DNA from: a bacterium
Lineage (GTDB): Bacteria > Pseudomonadota > Gammaproteobacteria > Burkholderiales > Methylophilaceae
Assembly (NCBI GenBank): GCA_027310505.1
Contig: DAIDAS010000013.1
Location: forward strand, 1 to 7,991
Direction of reading: 5' to 3'
DNA: 7,991 bases
In this document: positions 1 through 5,892 of the stretch, piece after piece
Position numbering within the stretch: the stretch's first letter is position 1
Layout: every line of letters starts with the position of its first letter
Translations under genes and position numbers: made by a program
Notes under the pieces: model-generated
The model's database searches: none
Seen by the model: only the letters and a program-made list of their open reading frames with translations
What the model was told of the DNA's origin: nothing

Positions 1-702
1 GTCGTACCATCCTCGTTCTGCATGGCGCGCCAGGCTTCGCGCAAGACTGACCAGACGCGCGCGGGAATTCGACTCGCAATCGGCCGGACGCAAGGCTGAA
101 GCGATCAACGGAGGCAGGCTCCATGCGCCGGCAAGCGCCAACGTCAGCGCATCGACGGAAAATCCCAACACCTCCTGTTCGGCCTGCGCTACGCCATATT
201 CGCGGCGCAGCGCGAGCAATTGCTGCATCTGCTCAGGCGCGATGTTCCACAGCGCCATCTCCCCCAGTTCCTGCATCAAGGCGGCGATATAAACTTCTTC
301 AACATTCGTGTCGAACCGCAACAGCGCCCAATCACGTGCCTGGCAGGCCGCATGACAAGCACGCGCCACAGCCGTCAACAGGCCACCCCTTAACTGAAGT
401 GCCGTCGCCTCTTCCAGTACAGGACAGGCAAGCATTCTGCCAAAGCTCGCTGACATGCCGACCATCATCACGGAATGCTCGATGGTAAGGATTGGCTGCG
501 CGAAGCGATTGCTACGGCCGCTATTGGCCATACGCATCACTTTGAGCACCATCATGGGATCAGGCAACACGGCAGCAGAAATCTGCGCCCCGCTGACCTC
601 ATGGGTGTTTTCAAGCGTAATCAGCGCCTGCCGGGTCTCCCCGAATACCGGCAGGTCTACCTGGCCGAGCGCATCGACCCATTCTTGCAGTGTTTTTTGC
701 AC
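1..702 (-). CDS. HDOD-domain protein, C-terminal part beyond the window edge
   Basis: An open frame on the minus strand runs from a GTG at 702-700 to the window edge, giving 234 codons with no stop. The product begins VQKTLQEWVDALGQVDLPVF. It shows the HDOD pattern: LPVF near residues 17-20, a DPMMVLKVMRMANSG helix at about 48-62, ILTIEHSVMMVG at about 71-82, and a YIAALMQELGEMAL helix at about 138-151. That last helix is where true HD phosphohydrolases carry the metal-binding His-Asp pair; here it reads Gln-Glu, as expected for the non-catalytic HDOD family. HDOD proteins act in signalling and regulation in proteobacteria, often near motility or c-di-GMP genes, but no substrate can be assigned. 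The GTG start is chosen because it gives the usual short N-terminus before the domain and has GGAAA about 6-10 nt upstream. The frame stays open back to a TGA at 792-790, so an upstream TTG is possible. It diverges from motA. Whether a second domain follows (GGDEF, EAL or other) cannot be seen. Confidence 0.8.
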   Translation of the reverse strand, partial: MQKTLQEWVDALGQVDLPVFGETRQALITLENTHEVSGAQISAAVLPDPMMVLKVMRMANSGRSNRFAQPILTIEHSVMMVGMSASFGRMLACPVLEEATALQLRGGLLTAVARACHAACQARDWALLRFDTNVEEVYIAALMQELGEMALWNIAPEQMQQLLALRREYGVAQAEQEVLGFSVDALTLALAGAWSLPPLIASALRPADCESNSRARLVSLARSLARHAERGWYD

Positions 703-756
703 TTTAATTTTCCAGACAAAGTTGCTTGTCAACCACCCATTCAGGAAACGGATATA

Positions 757-768
757 CTTGCATGCAAG
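757..768. repeat. 12-bp perfect palindrome CTTGCATGCAAG
   Basis: A perfect inverted repeat without spacer, centred on GCATGC, lies 55 bp upstream of the GTG start of the HDOD gene. It shares its GCATGC centre and TTGC/GCAA edges with the 16-bp palindrome at 822-837. Its place between two divergent genes would suit a binding site for a dimeric regulator, but no regulator is identified and this is inference. Confidence 0.4.
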
Positions 769-821
769 CCATCCCTCAGGGGAGGACAATCATAAAGACA
801 GTCCCCCAAGATTGATCGTAC

Positions 822-837
822 TTGCGGCATGCCGCAA
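822..837. repeat. 16-bp perfect palindrome TTGCGGCATGCCGCAA
   Basis: A perfect 16-bp inverted repeat without spacer is centred on GCATGC, 60 bp upstream of the motA start. No T-run follows on either strand, so it does not look like an intrinsic terminator. It could be an operator for motAB and/or the divergent HDOD gene. The palindrome itself is certain; its role is inferred. Confidence 0.45.
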
Positions 838-897
838 TTCATTGCAAAATCTGGGGGTATTCTAAACGCAGACCAATAACAAGCAAGGTTTTAATCC

Positions 898-1752
898 ATG
901 AATCTGATTCTTGGTGCCGTCATTATTCTTGGCTGCGTCATCGGTGGTTTCGTGCTTGAGCACGGTCACCTTGCTGCACTGATGCAGCCAGTCGAACTGC
1001 TTATCATAGGCGGTGCGAGCCTGGGCGCGTTCATGATTTCTCATCCGATGTCAGTGGTGAAGAAGTCCCTGGGCGCCATACCCGGCCTGTTCAAGGGGTC
1101 CCCTTATGACAAGGCCAAGTACATGGAGCTTCTGGCTCTGATGTATGCCTTGTTCACCAAAATCCGCAAGGATGGTCTGATCGCGCTGGAAGCCGATATC
1201 GAGGACCCTGAGCAAAGCGGGATTTTCACCCAGTATCCGGGCATTCTTGCCGACCATCATGTCATTGAATTCATCTGCGATTATTTCCGTCTGATGGTGG
1301 GTGGCAGCATGAATGCCTTCGAAATCGAGAACCTGATGGATACCGAACTGGAAAGCCACCATCAGGAAATCCATACCCCCATCGCCGCCATTCAGGGAGC
1401 CTCTGACGGCCTTCCCGCCATGGGTATTGTCGCCGCCGTTCTGGGCGTAGTGATTACCATGGGGGCCATCGGCGGGCCGCCAGAGGAGTTGGGACATAAA
1501 GTAGGCGCGGCACTGGTCGGCACCATGCTGGGCATTCTGCTTTCGTACGGCTTTGTGGGGCCGGTTGCAATCTCGCTCAGCCACCGGGCCGAAGATGAAG
1601 CCAAATTCTACGTCTGCATCAAGACTTGCATTCTCGCCTACCTGAATGGCTACGCTCCCCAAGTAGCCGTTGAGTTTGGGCGCAAGGTACTGCTGTCGGA
1701 CGTCCGTCCGGGCTTCCTGGAACTGGAAGAGCACGTCAAGCAGAAGAAATAA
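898..1752 (+). CDS. motA: Flagellar motor stator protein MotA
   Basis: MotA is the inner-membrane stator subunit that forms the ion channel with MotB and pushes on FliG to turn the flagellum. The product is 284 aa (E. coli 295 aa). It has four hydrophobic segments: about 2-20, 32-48, 172-192 and 201-222. A large cytoplasmic loop lies between the second and third. The loop charges that contact FliG in E. coli (R90, E98) and the two channel prolines (P173 in SDGLPAMGIVAAV, P222 in YGFVGP) fall at exactly the same numbers. The C-terminus carries NGYAPQVAVEFGRKVL and LELEEHV, typical of MotA. The ATG at 898 has AAGG 9 nt upstream and gives the standard N-terminus MNLILGAVIILG. motB follows after 27 bp, so the two are probably co-transcribed. 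No convincing sigma-28 or sigma-70 promoter is visible upstream. Resemblance to the E. coli protein suggests proton rather than sodium coupling (inference). Confidence 0.97.
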   Translation: MNLILGAVIILGCVIGGFVLEHGHLAALMQPVELLIIGGASLGAFMISHPMSVVKKSLGAIPGLFKGSPYDKAKYMELLALMYALFTKIRKDGLIALEADIEDPEQSGIFTQYPGILADHHVIEFICDYFRLMVGGSMNAFEIENLMDTELESHHQEIHTPIAAIQGASDGLPAMGIVAAVLGVVITMGAIGGPPEELGHKVGAALVGTMLGILLSYGFVGPVAISLSHRAEDEAKFYVCIKTCILAYLNGYAPQVAVEFGRKVLLSDVRPGFLELEEHVKQKK

Positions 1753-1779
1753 CGCCTCTCATACCGAAGGCTCGCCGTC

Positions 1780-2655
1780 ATGGCCGAAGAAAATACCCAA
1801 CCCATCATTGTCAAAAAAATCAAGAAAGGCGGTCACGCCCACCATGGCGGCGCGTGGAAAATCGCCTATGCCGACTTCGTGACGGCGATGATGGCGTTCT
1901 TTCTGCTGATGTGGTTGCTTGGCTCCACCACCAAGGAGCAAAAGCAGGCGATTTCCGATTACTTCAACAACCCCAGCCCGATCTCCGGCCCAGGCGGGGC
2001 AAGCACCAGCATGATCAAGATCGGGGGTGGCAAGGATGTCACCTACTCCGAAGGTGATACCAAAAAAGGTAGCAACCCCGAAGAGAAACCCAAGAAACCC
2101 GACGAACCCAAGCCGGAAGTCGGACAAATCACCCAGGACGACAAAAAACGCCTGATGGATTTGAAAAAGGAGCTGGAGCAGGCGATCGATGCCAGCGAGG
2201 CACTCAAGCCGTTCAAGGATCAGTTGCTGCTGGAAATCACCAAAGAAGGGTTGCGCATCCAGATCGTGGACAAGGAAAACCGCCCCATGTTCAACAGCGG
2301 CAGCGCCACGATGCAACCCTATGCCGTCAAGATCCTCAATGAAATCGGCAAAGTCATCAACCATGTGCCCAACAGGATCAGCCTGTCCGGTCACACCGAT
2401 GCCACGCCGTATTCCAAGTTTTCCGGCAACTACACCAACTGGGAGCTCTCCGCCGACCGTTCCAACGCATCCCGCCGCGCCCTGGTGCAAGGCGGTATGG
2501 ATGAAGAAAAGGTTGCACGTGTCGTAGGCCTCTCATCCGCCGTACTATTCGACAAAACCAACCCGCTCAATCCGATCAATCGACGCATCAGCATCATCGT
2601 GCTCAACAAGGAAACGGAAGACGCCATCCTGCATGACGAGGGAAAACTTGATTAG
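1780..2655 (+). CDS. motB: Flagellar motor stator protein MotB
   Basis: MotB is the stator subunit that anchors the motor to peptidoglycan and carries the ion-binding aspartate. The product is 291 aa (E. coli 308 aa). A basic N-terminus rich in His/Lys/Gly leads into one membrane helix (about 28-48) containing the essential D32 in WKIAYADFVTAMMAFF. A plug-like stretch follows (about 52-64), then a Lys/Pro linker (about 95-115). The OmpA-like peptidoglycan-binding domain spans about 145-275, with LSGHTDATPY at 202-211 and NWELSADRSNASRR at 220-233. The ATG at 1780 has GAAGG 9 nt upstream. The domain is complete before the TAG at 2653-2655, so the stator is probably functional. Oddly, the same frame continues open for 65 codons after this TAG (see the entry at 2656-2853), so the ancestral protein may have had about 357 residues. 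Confidence 0.96.
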   Translation: MAEENTQPIIVKKIKKGGHAHHGGAWKIAYADFVTAMMAFFLLMWLLGSTTKEQKQAISDYFNNPSPISGPGGASTSMIKIGGGKDVTYSEGDTKKGSNPEEKPKKPDEPKPEVGQITQDDKKRLMDLKKELEQAIDASEALKPFKDQLLLEITKEGLRIQIVDKENRPMFNSGSATMQPYAVKILNEIGKVINHVPNRISLSGHTDATPYSKFSGNYTNWELSADRSNASRRALVQGGMDEEKVARVVGLSSAVLFDKTNPLNPINRRISIIVLNKETEDAILHDEGKLD

Positions 2656-2853
2656 ACCACGGCAGAGGCACAATCTTCACCAGCCGCCGCTCCCGTCAAA
2701 ATCGCGCCGGAAAAGCCCACCGTTGCACCAGAACCAAAACCAGCCCCACCGGCCCCATCCCCCGCTGCTAAACCAGCCCCTTCGGCCGCAGCAGCCAGTG
2801 CGGCTGCGGCTGCGGCTGCCAGCGCTGCCGCCGCAGCCGCGTCAAAGCACTAG
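2656..2853 (+). other. In-frame Pro/Ala-rich open stretch after the motB stop
   Basis: Directly after the motB TAG the same reading frame runs 65 codons to a second TAG at 2851-2853. The translation begins TTAEAQSSPAAAPVKIAPEK, continues as a Pro/Ala/Lys linker (PEPKPAPPAPSPAAKPAPS) and ends in an Ala-rich tract and SKH. This is the composition of a protein linker or tail. The second TAG shares the tetranucleotide CTAG with the stop of the convergent rnhB gene, a compact arrangement. One change at the first TAG (for example from CAG) would restore a 357-residue MotB. Alternatives are a natural shorter MotB followed by non-coding DNA, a sequencing error, or low-level readthrough. Another plus-strand frame is also open here because of the skewed composition, so openness alone is weak evidence. 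There is no start codon or ribosome site for a separate gene. Confidence 0.5.
2800..2840. repeat. GCGGCT tandem repeat forming a GC-rich hairpin
   Basis: Three tandem copies of GCGGCT (2800-2817) are followed by a complementary stretch. GCGGCTGCGGC at 2800-2810, or in a second register at 2806-2816, can pair with GCCGCAGCCGC at 2830-2840 in an 11-bp, almost all G/C stem. It lies at the meeting point of the convergent motB and rnhB. There is no T-run on either strand, so it is not a canonical intrinsic terminator, although it could slow polymerase or protect 3' ends. If the motB tail is coding, it is simply the alanine tract. Confidence 0.4.
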
Positions 2854-3425
2854 CCGAGCAGTTTTCTGACCGGCGCATAGCTCCGGCGATGCACGGGCGA
2901 AACGCCATGCTGTACCAGCAGTTGCATATGCTCCGCAGTCGGATAACCCTTGTGCCTGGCAAAAGCATACTGGGGATATAGGATATCCAGTTGGCGCATC
3001 TCTTCATCCCGCGCCGTCTTTGCCAGAATCGAGGCCGCGGCAATGGCCGGAACCTTGCTGTCCCCTTTCACGATCGCCTCCGTCGGATATCCGATTTTCG
3101 GGCAGTGCAATCCGTCGACCAGCACCCGTTGCGGCTCGACCTTCAACGCCTCGACGGCGCGCCGCATCGCCAGCAAGCTGGCTTGCAGAATATTGATGGA
3201 GTCAATCTCTTCGACATCCGCAAATGCAATCGCCCAGGCAAGCGCATTCTGCTTGATCGCCTCGGACAGCATTTCACGTTTTTTCTCAGATAGTGTTTTG
3301 GAGTCGGCCAACCCATTGATCGGTCGGGCGGGATCCAGGATAACCGCCGCTGCATATACCGCGCCGGCCAACGGGCCACGGCCTGCTTCATCGACACCGC
3401 AGATGATCATCGAAGTCATGGTCAT
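2850..3425 (-). CDS. rnhB: Ribonuclease HII
   Basis: RNase HII cuts the RNA strand of RNA-DNA hybrids and starts removal of single ribonucleotides built into DNA. The product is 191 aa (E. coli 198 aa) with all family signatures: GVDEAGRGPLAG at residues 10-21, LADSKTLSEKKRE at 39-51, LVDG at 102-105, KGDSKVPAIAAASILAK at 120-136, HKGYPT, and a C-terminal VHRRSYAPVRKLLG. The expected metal-binding acidic residues are D12, E13, D104 and D122. The ATG at 3425 overlaps the lpxB stop as ATGA, which suggests translational coupling. Two further in-frame ATGs at codons 3 and 6 are alternative starts, and none has a strong ribosome site. Its stop is tail to tail with motB and shares CTAG with the second stop of the motB frame. 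Position after lpxB matches the usual cluster order. Confidence 0.96.
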   Translation of the reverse strand: MTMTSMIICGVDEAGRGPLAGAVYAAAVILDPARPINGLADSKTLSEKKREMLSEAIKQNALAWAIAFADVEEIDSINILQASLLAMRRAVEALKVEPQRVLVDGLHCPKIGYPTEAIVKGDSKVPAIAAASILAKTARDEEMRQLDILYPQYAFARHKGYPTAEHMQLLVQHGVSPVHRRSYAPVRKLLG

Positions 3426-4558
3426 GGCAGCAGACTGAGTACAAGCTGAGCGGCTTTTGCCGCCGTATTCTGGCGTAATCGGCTGTGAATGCCGGAAAAC
3501 TCGCGCTTGATTTCAGCCACGGCCGATTTGTCGTAAACCAGCTTGAGCAGGGTGTCGGCAATATTTTCCGGAGTGGCTTCATGCTGCAGCAACTCCGGCA
3601 CCAGCATTCTGCCGGCCAGCACGTTAGGCAGACCGACATAGGGCAGATAATTCATGTGCCGCAGTATTTGCCAGCTTAACGGCGACATGCGATAGGTAAT
3701 CACCATGGGGCGCTTCAGCAGCGCGGCCTCAAGCGTTGCAGTACCCGATGCCACAACGACGGCGTCGGCCGACTCCATGGCCAAGTGCGCATGCCCGAAC
3801 AGCAAGGTCAGCGGCAACTCGGCTGCATCGTTACGGTAGATGGCTTCCTCGAATTTCCAGCGAGTCTCGCGCGTCACCAGCGGCACCAGGAATTGCGCCT
3901 CCGGTATTTGCTGGTGGATCTGTTTCGCGGTTTTGACGAACAGGTCAGCCATATAGTGCAGTTCGCTCTGGCGGCTACCTGGCAACATGGCAATCACCAG
4001 CTTTTCCTCGGGCAGCTTCAACTCGCGCCGCGCGCCCGCATGGTCAGGCTCCAGCGGCAGCATGTCCGCCAGCGGATGACCGACATAGGTCACCGGTACT
4101 TTGGCTTTTTCATACAGCGGCACTTCGAAAGGGAACAGTGCCAGCACATGCGACACGGCACGCTTGATCTTGCGCATGCGACCACGACGCCAGGCCCAGA
4201 TTGAAGGGCTGACATAATGTATCGTCGTGACGCCATGCCGTTTCAGTTTGCGCTCCAGCCCAAGATTGAAATCCGGCGCATCGACACCGATAAACAGATC
4301 CGGCGGATTTTTCCTGAAATAGGCTACCAACTGACGGCGCATGCGCAACAGGCCGATCAGGTGACGCAATACCTCGAAATAACCACGCACAGCCAGACGT
4401 TCCATGGGAAACAGCGAAACGGCCCCCTCGGCCTGCATCTTGGGTCCGCAGATACCGATGAACTCCAGATCAGGGCGCTGTTGCTTGAGTGCCTTGATAA
4501 GATGACTGCCAAGCAGATCGCCGGAGGCCTCTCCGGCTACGATTCCGATAACGGGCAT
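3422..4558 (-). CDS. lpxB: Lipid-A-disaccharide synthase
   Basis: LpxB (glycosyltransferase family 19) joins UDP-2,3-diacylglucosamine to lipid X to form the beta-1,6 disaccharide of lipid A, at the cytoplasmic face of the inner membrane. The product is 378 aa (E. coli 382 aa). Visible family motifs are AGEASGDLLG at residues 8-17, GVDAPDFN at 91-98, YVSPSIWAWRRGR, the phosphate-contacting MLPGSRQSE, and VASGTATLEAAL in the UDP-binding half. The ATG at 4558 gives the standard MPVIGIVAGEASGD start, though the upstream ribosome site is weak (GAG 8-9 nt before). The end overlaps rnhB by 4 nt. Unlike the other junctions of the cluster, lpxB is separated from lpxA by 120 bp holding an inverted-repeat unit and a possible promoter, so it may be partly transcribed independently. 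Confidence 0.97.
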   Translation of the reverse strand: MPVIGIVAGEASGDLLGSHLIKALKQQRPDLEFIGICGPKMQAEGAVSLFPMERLAVRGYFEVLRHLIGLLRMRRQLVAYFRKNPPDLFIGVDAPDFNLGLERKLKRHGVTTIHYVSPSIWAWRRGRMRKIKRAVSHVLALFPFEVPLYEKAKVPVTYVGHPLADMLPLEPDHAGARRELKLPEEKLVIAMLPGSRQSELHYMADLFVKTAKQIHQQIPEAQFLVPLVTRETRWKFEEAIYRNDAAELPLTLLFGHAHLAMESADAVVVASGTATLEAALLKRPMVITYRMSPLSWQILRHMNYLPYVGLPNVLAGRMLVPELLQHEATPENIADTLLKLVYDKSAVAEIKREFSGIHSRLRQNTAAKAAQLVLSLLP

Positions 4559-4581
4559 ACTAATGACTCAAAAAACGTATG

Positions 4582-4669
4582 TTGCATTCAATCGAAGACC
4601 AGGCGGAGACACGCAGACAGTATGGGTAGTACGACAAGTGTCGACAACGCAGTATTTGATTGAATGCAA
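4582..4669. repeat. 88-bp unit with perfect 12-bp terminal inverted repeats in the lpxA-lpxB spacer
   Basis: TTGCATTCAATC at 4582-4593 is the exact reverse complement of GATTGAATGCAA at 4658-4669, with 64 bp between them. Inside is a shorter repeat, CGACA-AG-TGTCG (4632-4643). No target-site duplication is evident in the flanks. In the lpxB sense the second arm is followed after 6 nt by TTTTTT, but the long loop and A/T-rich arms make a normal terminator doubtful. Options are a miniature inverted-repeat element, a long RNA stem-loop in the operon message, or a regulatory region. The same sequence does not occur elsewhere in the window. The repeat is certain; its nature is not. Confidence 0.5.
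4619..4647 (-). promoter_or_regulatory. Possible sigma-70-type promoter for lpxB
   Basis: On the minus strand TTGTCG (4647-4642, 4 of 6 matches to TTGACA) is followed after exactly 17 bp by CATACT (4624-4619, 4 of 6 matches to TATAAT). It lies about 60 bp upstream of the lpxB start, inside the inverted-repeat unit. A pair of this quality arises by chance fairly often, so this is only a candidate. It is more plausible than most because the lpxA-lpxB junction is the only long spacer in the cluster. Confidence 0.25.
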
Positions 4670-4678
4670 GGTGCGATA

Positions 4679-5449
4679 CTAACGAATAATGCCGCGGGTT
4701 GAACTATTGAGGAACTCCAGCAGGACACCGATTTCCGGGCATTCTTTCTGTTGCTCGGATAGCTTCACCTTGGCCTCATCCAGCGTCAGACTGGATTTAT
4801 ACAGGGTCTTGTAGGCACGCTTCAACTGCAGCATGGTGTCAGCGGAAAAACCACGGCGCTTGAGGCCTTCGGCATTGAGGCCATGCGGCTGTGCGTCGTA
4901 GCCTGATGCCGTGACATAGGGCGGCACGTCTTTGAAGACCACCGAACCCACTGCTGTAATGACATGCGCGCCGATTTTGCAGAACTGATGCACCAGGGTG
5001 AATCCACCCAGGATGGCATGGTCATGCACGATTACGTGCCCGGCCAGCGAGGAATTATTGGCAAATATGGTGTGGTTGCCGATCTGGCAGTCGTGTGCGA
5101 TATGCACATAAGCCATCACCCAATTGTCATGGCCTATCCTGGTTGCGCCGGCATCCTGCACCGTGCCGCGATTAAAGGTACAGTATTCGCGGATGGTGTT
5201 GCGGTCACCGATCTCGAGCGTGGTGGGCTCACCTTTGTACTTTTTATCCTGCGGGGCTTCACCCAACGAGCAGAAGTGGAATATCTGGTTATCACGGCCG
5301 ATGGTCGTCGGCCCCTGGATCACTACGTGCGAACCGATGCGGGTACCACTGCCGATCCGCACATCGGCACCAATCACTGAATAGGCACCGATCTCGACAT
5401 CGGCGGCGATTTCCGCCTTGGGATCGATGATAGCAGTCGGATGAATCAC
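4679..5449 (-). CDS. lpxA: UDP-N-acetylglucosamine O-acyltransferase
   Basis: LpxA performs the first step of lipid A synthesis, moving a 3-hydroxyacyl chain from ACP to the 3-OH of UDP-GlcNAc in the cytoplasm. The product is 256 aa and aligns to E. coli LpxA (262 aa) with a constant offset of 6. An N-terminal hexapeptide-repeat left-handed beta helix (about 1-185) is followed by an alpha-helical end containing GLNAEGLKRRGFS and STRGIIR. The catalytic base is H119 (E. coli H125) in HIAHDCQIG. D68, K70, H138 and Q155 match E. coli D74, K76, H144 and Q161. V167 stands at the position of G173, the acyl-length ruler, which suggests a chain shorter than C14 (inference). The start is GTG (5449-5447), overlapping the fabZ stop as GTGA, with GAAGG 7 nt upstream, so it is probably coupled to fabZ translation. 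Confidence 0.97.
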   Translation of the reverse strand: MIHPTAIIDPKAEIAADVEIGAYSVIGADVRIGSGTRIGSHVVIQGPTTIGRDNQIFHFCSLGEAPQDKKYKGEPTTLEIGDRNTIREYCTFNRGTVQDAGATRIGHDNWVMAYVHIAHDCQIGNHTIFANNSSLAGHVIVHDHAILGGFTLVHQFCKIGAHVITAVGSVVFKDVPPYVTASGYDAQPHGLNAEGLKRRGFSADTMLQLKRAYKTLYKSSLTLDEAKVKLSEQQKECPEIGVLLEFLNSSTRGIIR

Positions 5450-5892
5450 TTAATGACCTTCAGTGTGCACAGCAGATCAGCCTCGGCTACAACTTCGTTA
5501 TCCACCAGTGCCTGGCCGGAATACTTCCAGATACCACGCATGATGCGGTCAATTTTCACCTTCAGCACCAACTGGTCGCCGGGTGATACCGGTTTCTTGA
5601 AACGCACGTTGTCGATACCGGCGAAGTAATAAACCGAATCATCCGAGGGTTTGCGCCCCATGGTCTTGAACGACAATACAGCTGCCGCCTGTGCCATCGC
5701 CTCAACGATCAATACACCCGGCATGACCGGGTGATAAGGGAAATGTCCGGGAAAGAAAGGTTCGTTGATCGTCACGTTCTTGATCGCAACGATTTCCTTC
5801 TCCAATTCCAGAGAGACCACGCGGTCAATCAGCAAGAATGGATAACGGTGCGGCAAGTGTTCAAGAATTTCGTGGATGTCCATGCTGCTCAT
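5446..5892 (-). CDS. fabZ: 3-hydroxyacyl-ACP dehydratase FabZ
   Basis: FabZ removes water from 3-hydroxyacyl-ACP in the elongation cycle of type II fatty acid synthesis. It draws on the same 3-hydroxyacyl-ACP pool as LpxA and LpxD, which explains its place between them. The product is 148 aa, close to the usual size, with a single hot-dog fold. It shows LPHRYPFLLIDRV at residues 13-25, the catalytic His in FFPGHFP (H50), and MPGVLIVEAMAQ with the catalytic Glu (E64). NVRFKKPVSPGDQL follows. The ATG at 5892 has AAGGA about 6 nt upstream and overlaps the lpxD stop as ATGA; a second ATG at codon 4 is less likely. Its own stop overlaps the lpxA GTG start. Confidence 0.97.
   Translation of the reverse strand: MSSMDIHEILEHLPHRYPFLLIDRVVSLELEKEIVAIKNVTINEPFFPGHFPYHPVMPGVLIVEAMAQAAAVLSFKTMGRKPSDDSVYYFAGIDNVRFKKPVSPGDQLVLKVKIDRIMRGIWKYSGQALVDNEVVAEADLLCTLKVIK

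Noticed and set aside
793..819. Sigma-28-like promoter upstream of motA (TAAA at 793-796)
   Set aside because: The -10 region at the right spacing does not resemble GCCGATAA; only three matches are reached with a shortened spacer.
123..865. Plus-strand open frames at 123-488, 455-865 and 475-795
   Set aside because: They lie opposite the HDOD gene or in the intergenic region. They have no ribosome site, and their Arg/Pro/Ser-rich translations show no family.
1051..1734. Open frame of 227 codons antisense to motA
   Set aside because: It is a shadow of motA codon use on the opposite strand. The translation shows no family motif, and MotA is clearly the gene.
1759..2490. Open frame of 243 codons antisense to motB
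   Set aside because: It is the mirror of motB, with low-complexity Gly/Leu/Phe content and no recognisable domain.
2653..2655. TAG read as a recoded amino acid such as pyrrolysine
   Set aside because: The other genes use TAG as an ordinary stop (rnhB, lpxA), no recoding machinery is in view, and MotB has no need of it.
2633..2869. Plus-strand open frame of 78 codons across the motB-rnhB junction
   Set aside because: Its Pro/Arg/Gln-rich translation is a frame-shifted reading of the Pro/Ala tail; it has no start signal and overlaps motB.
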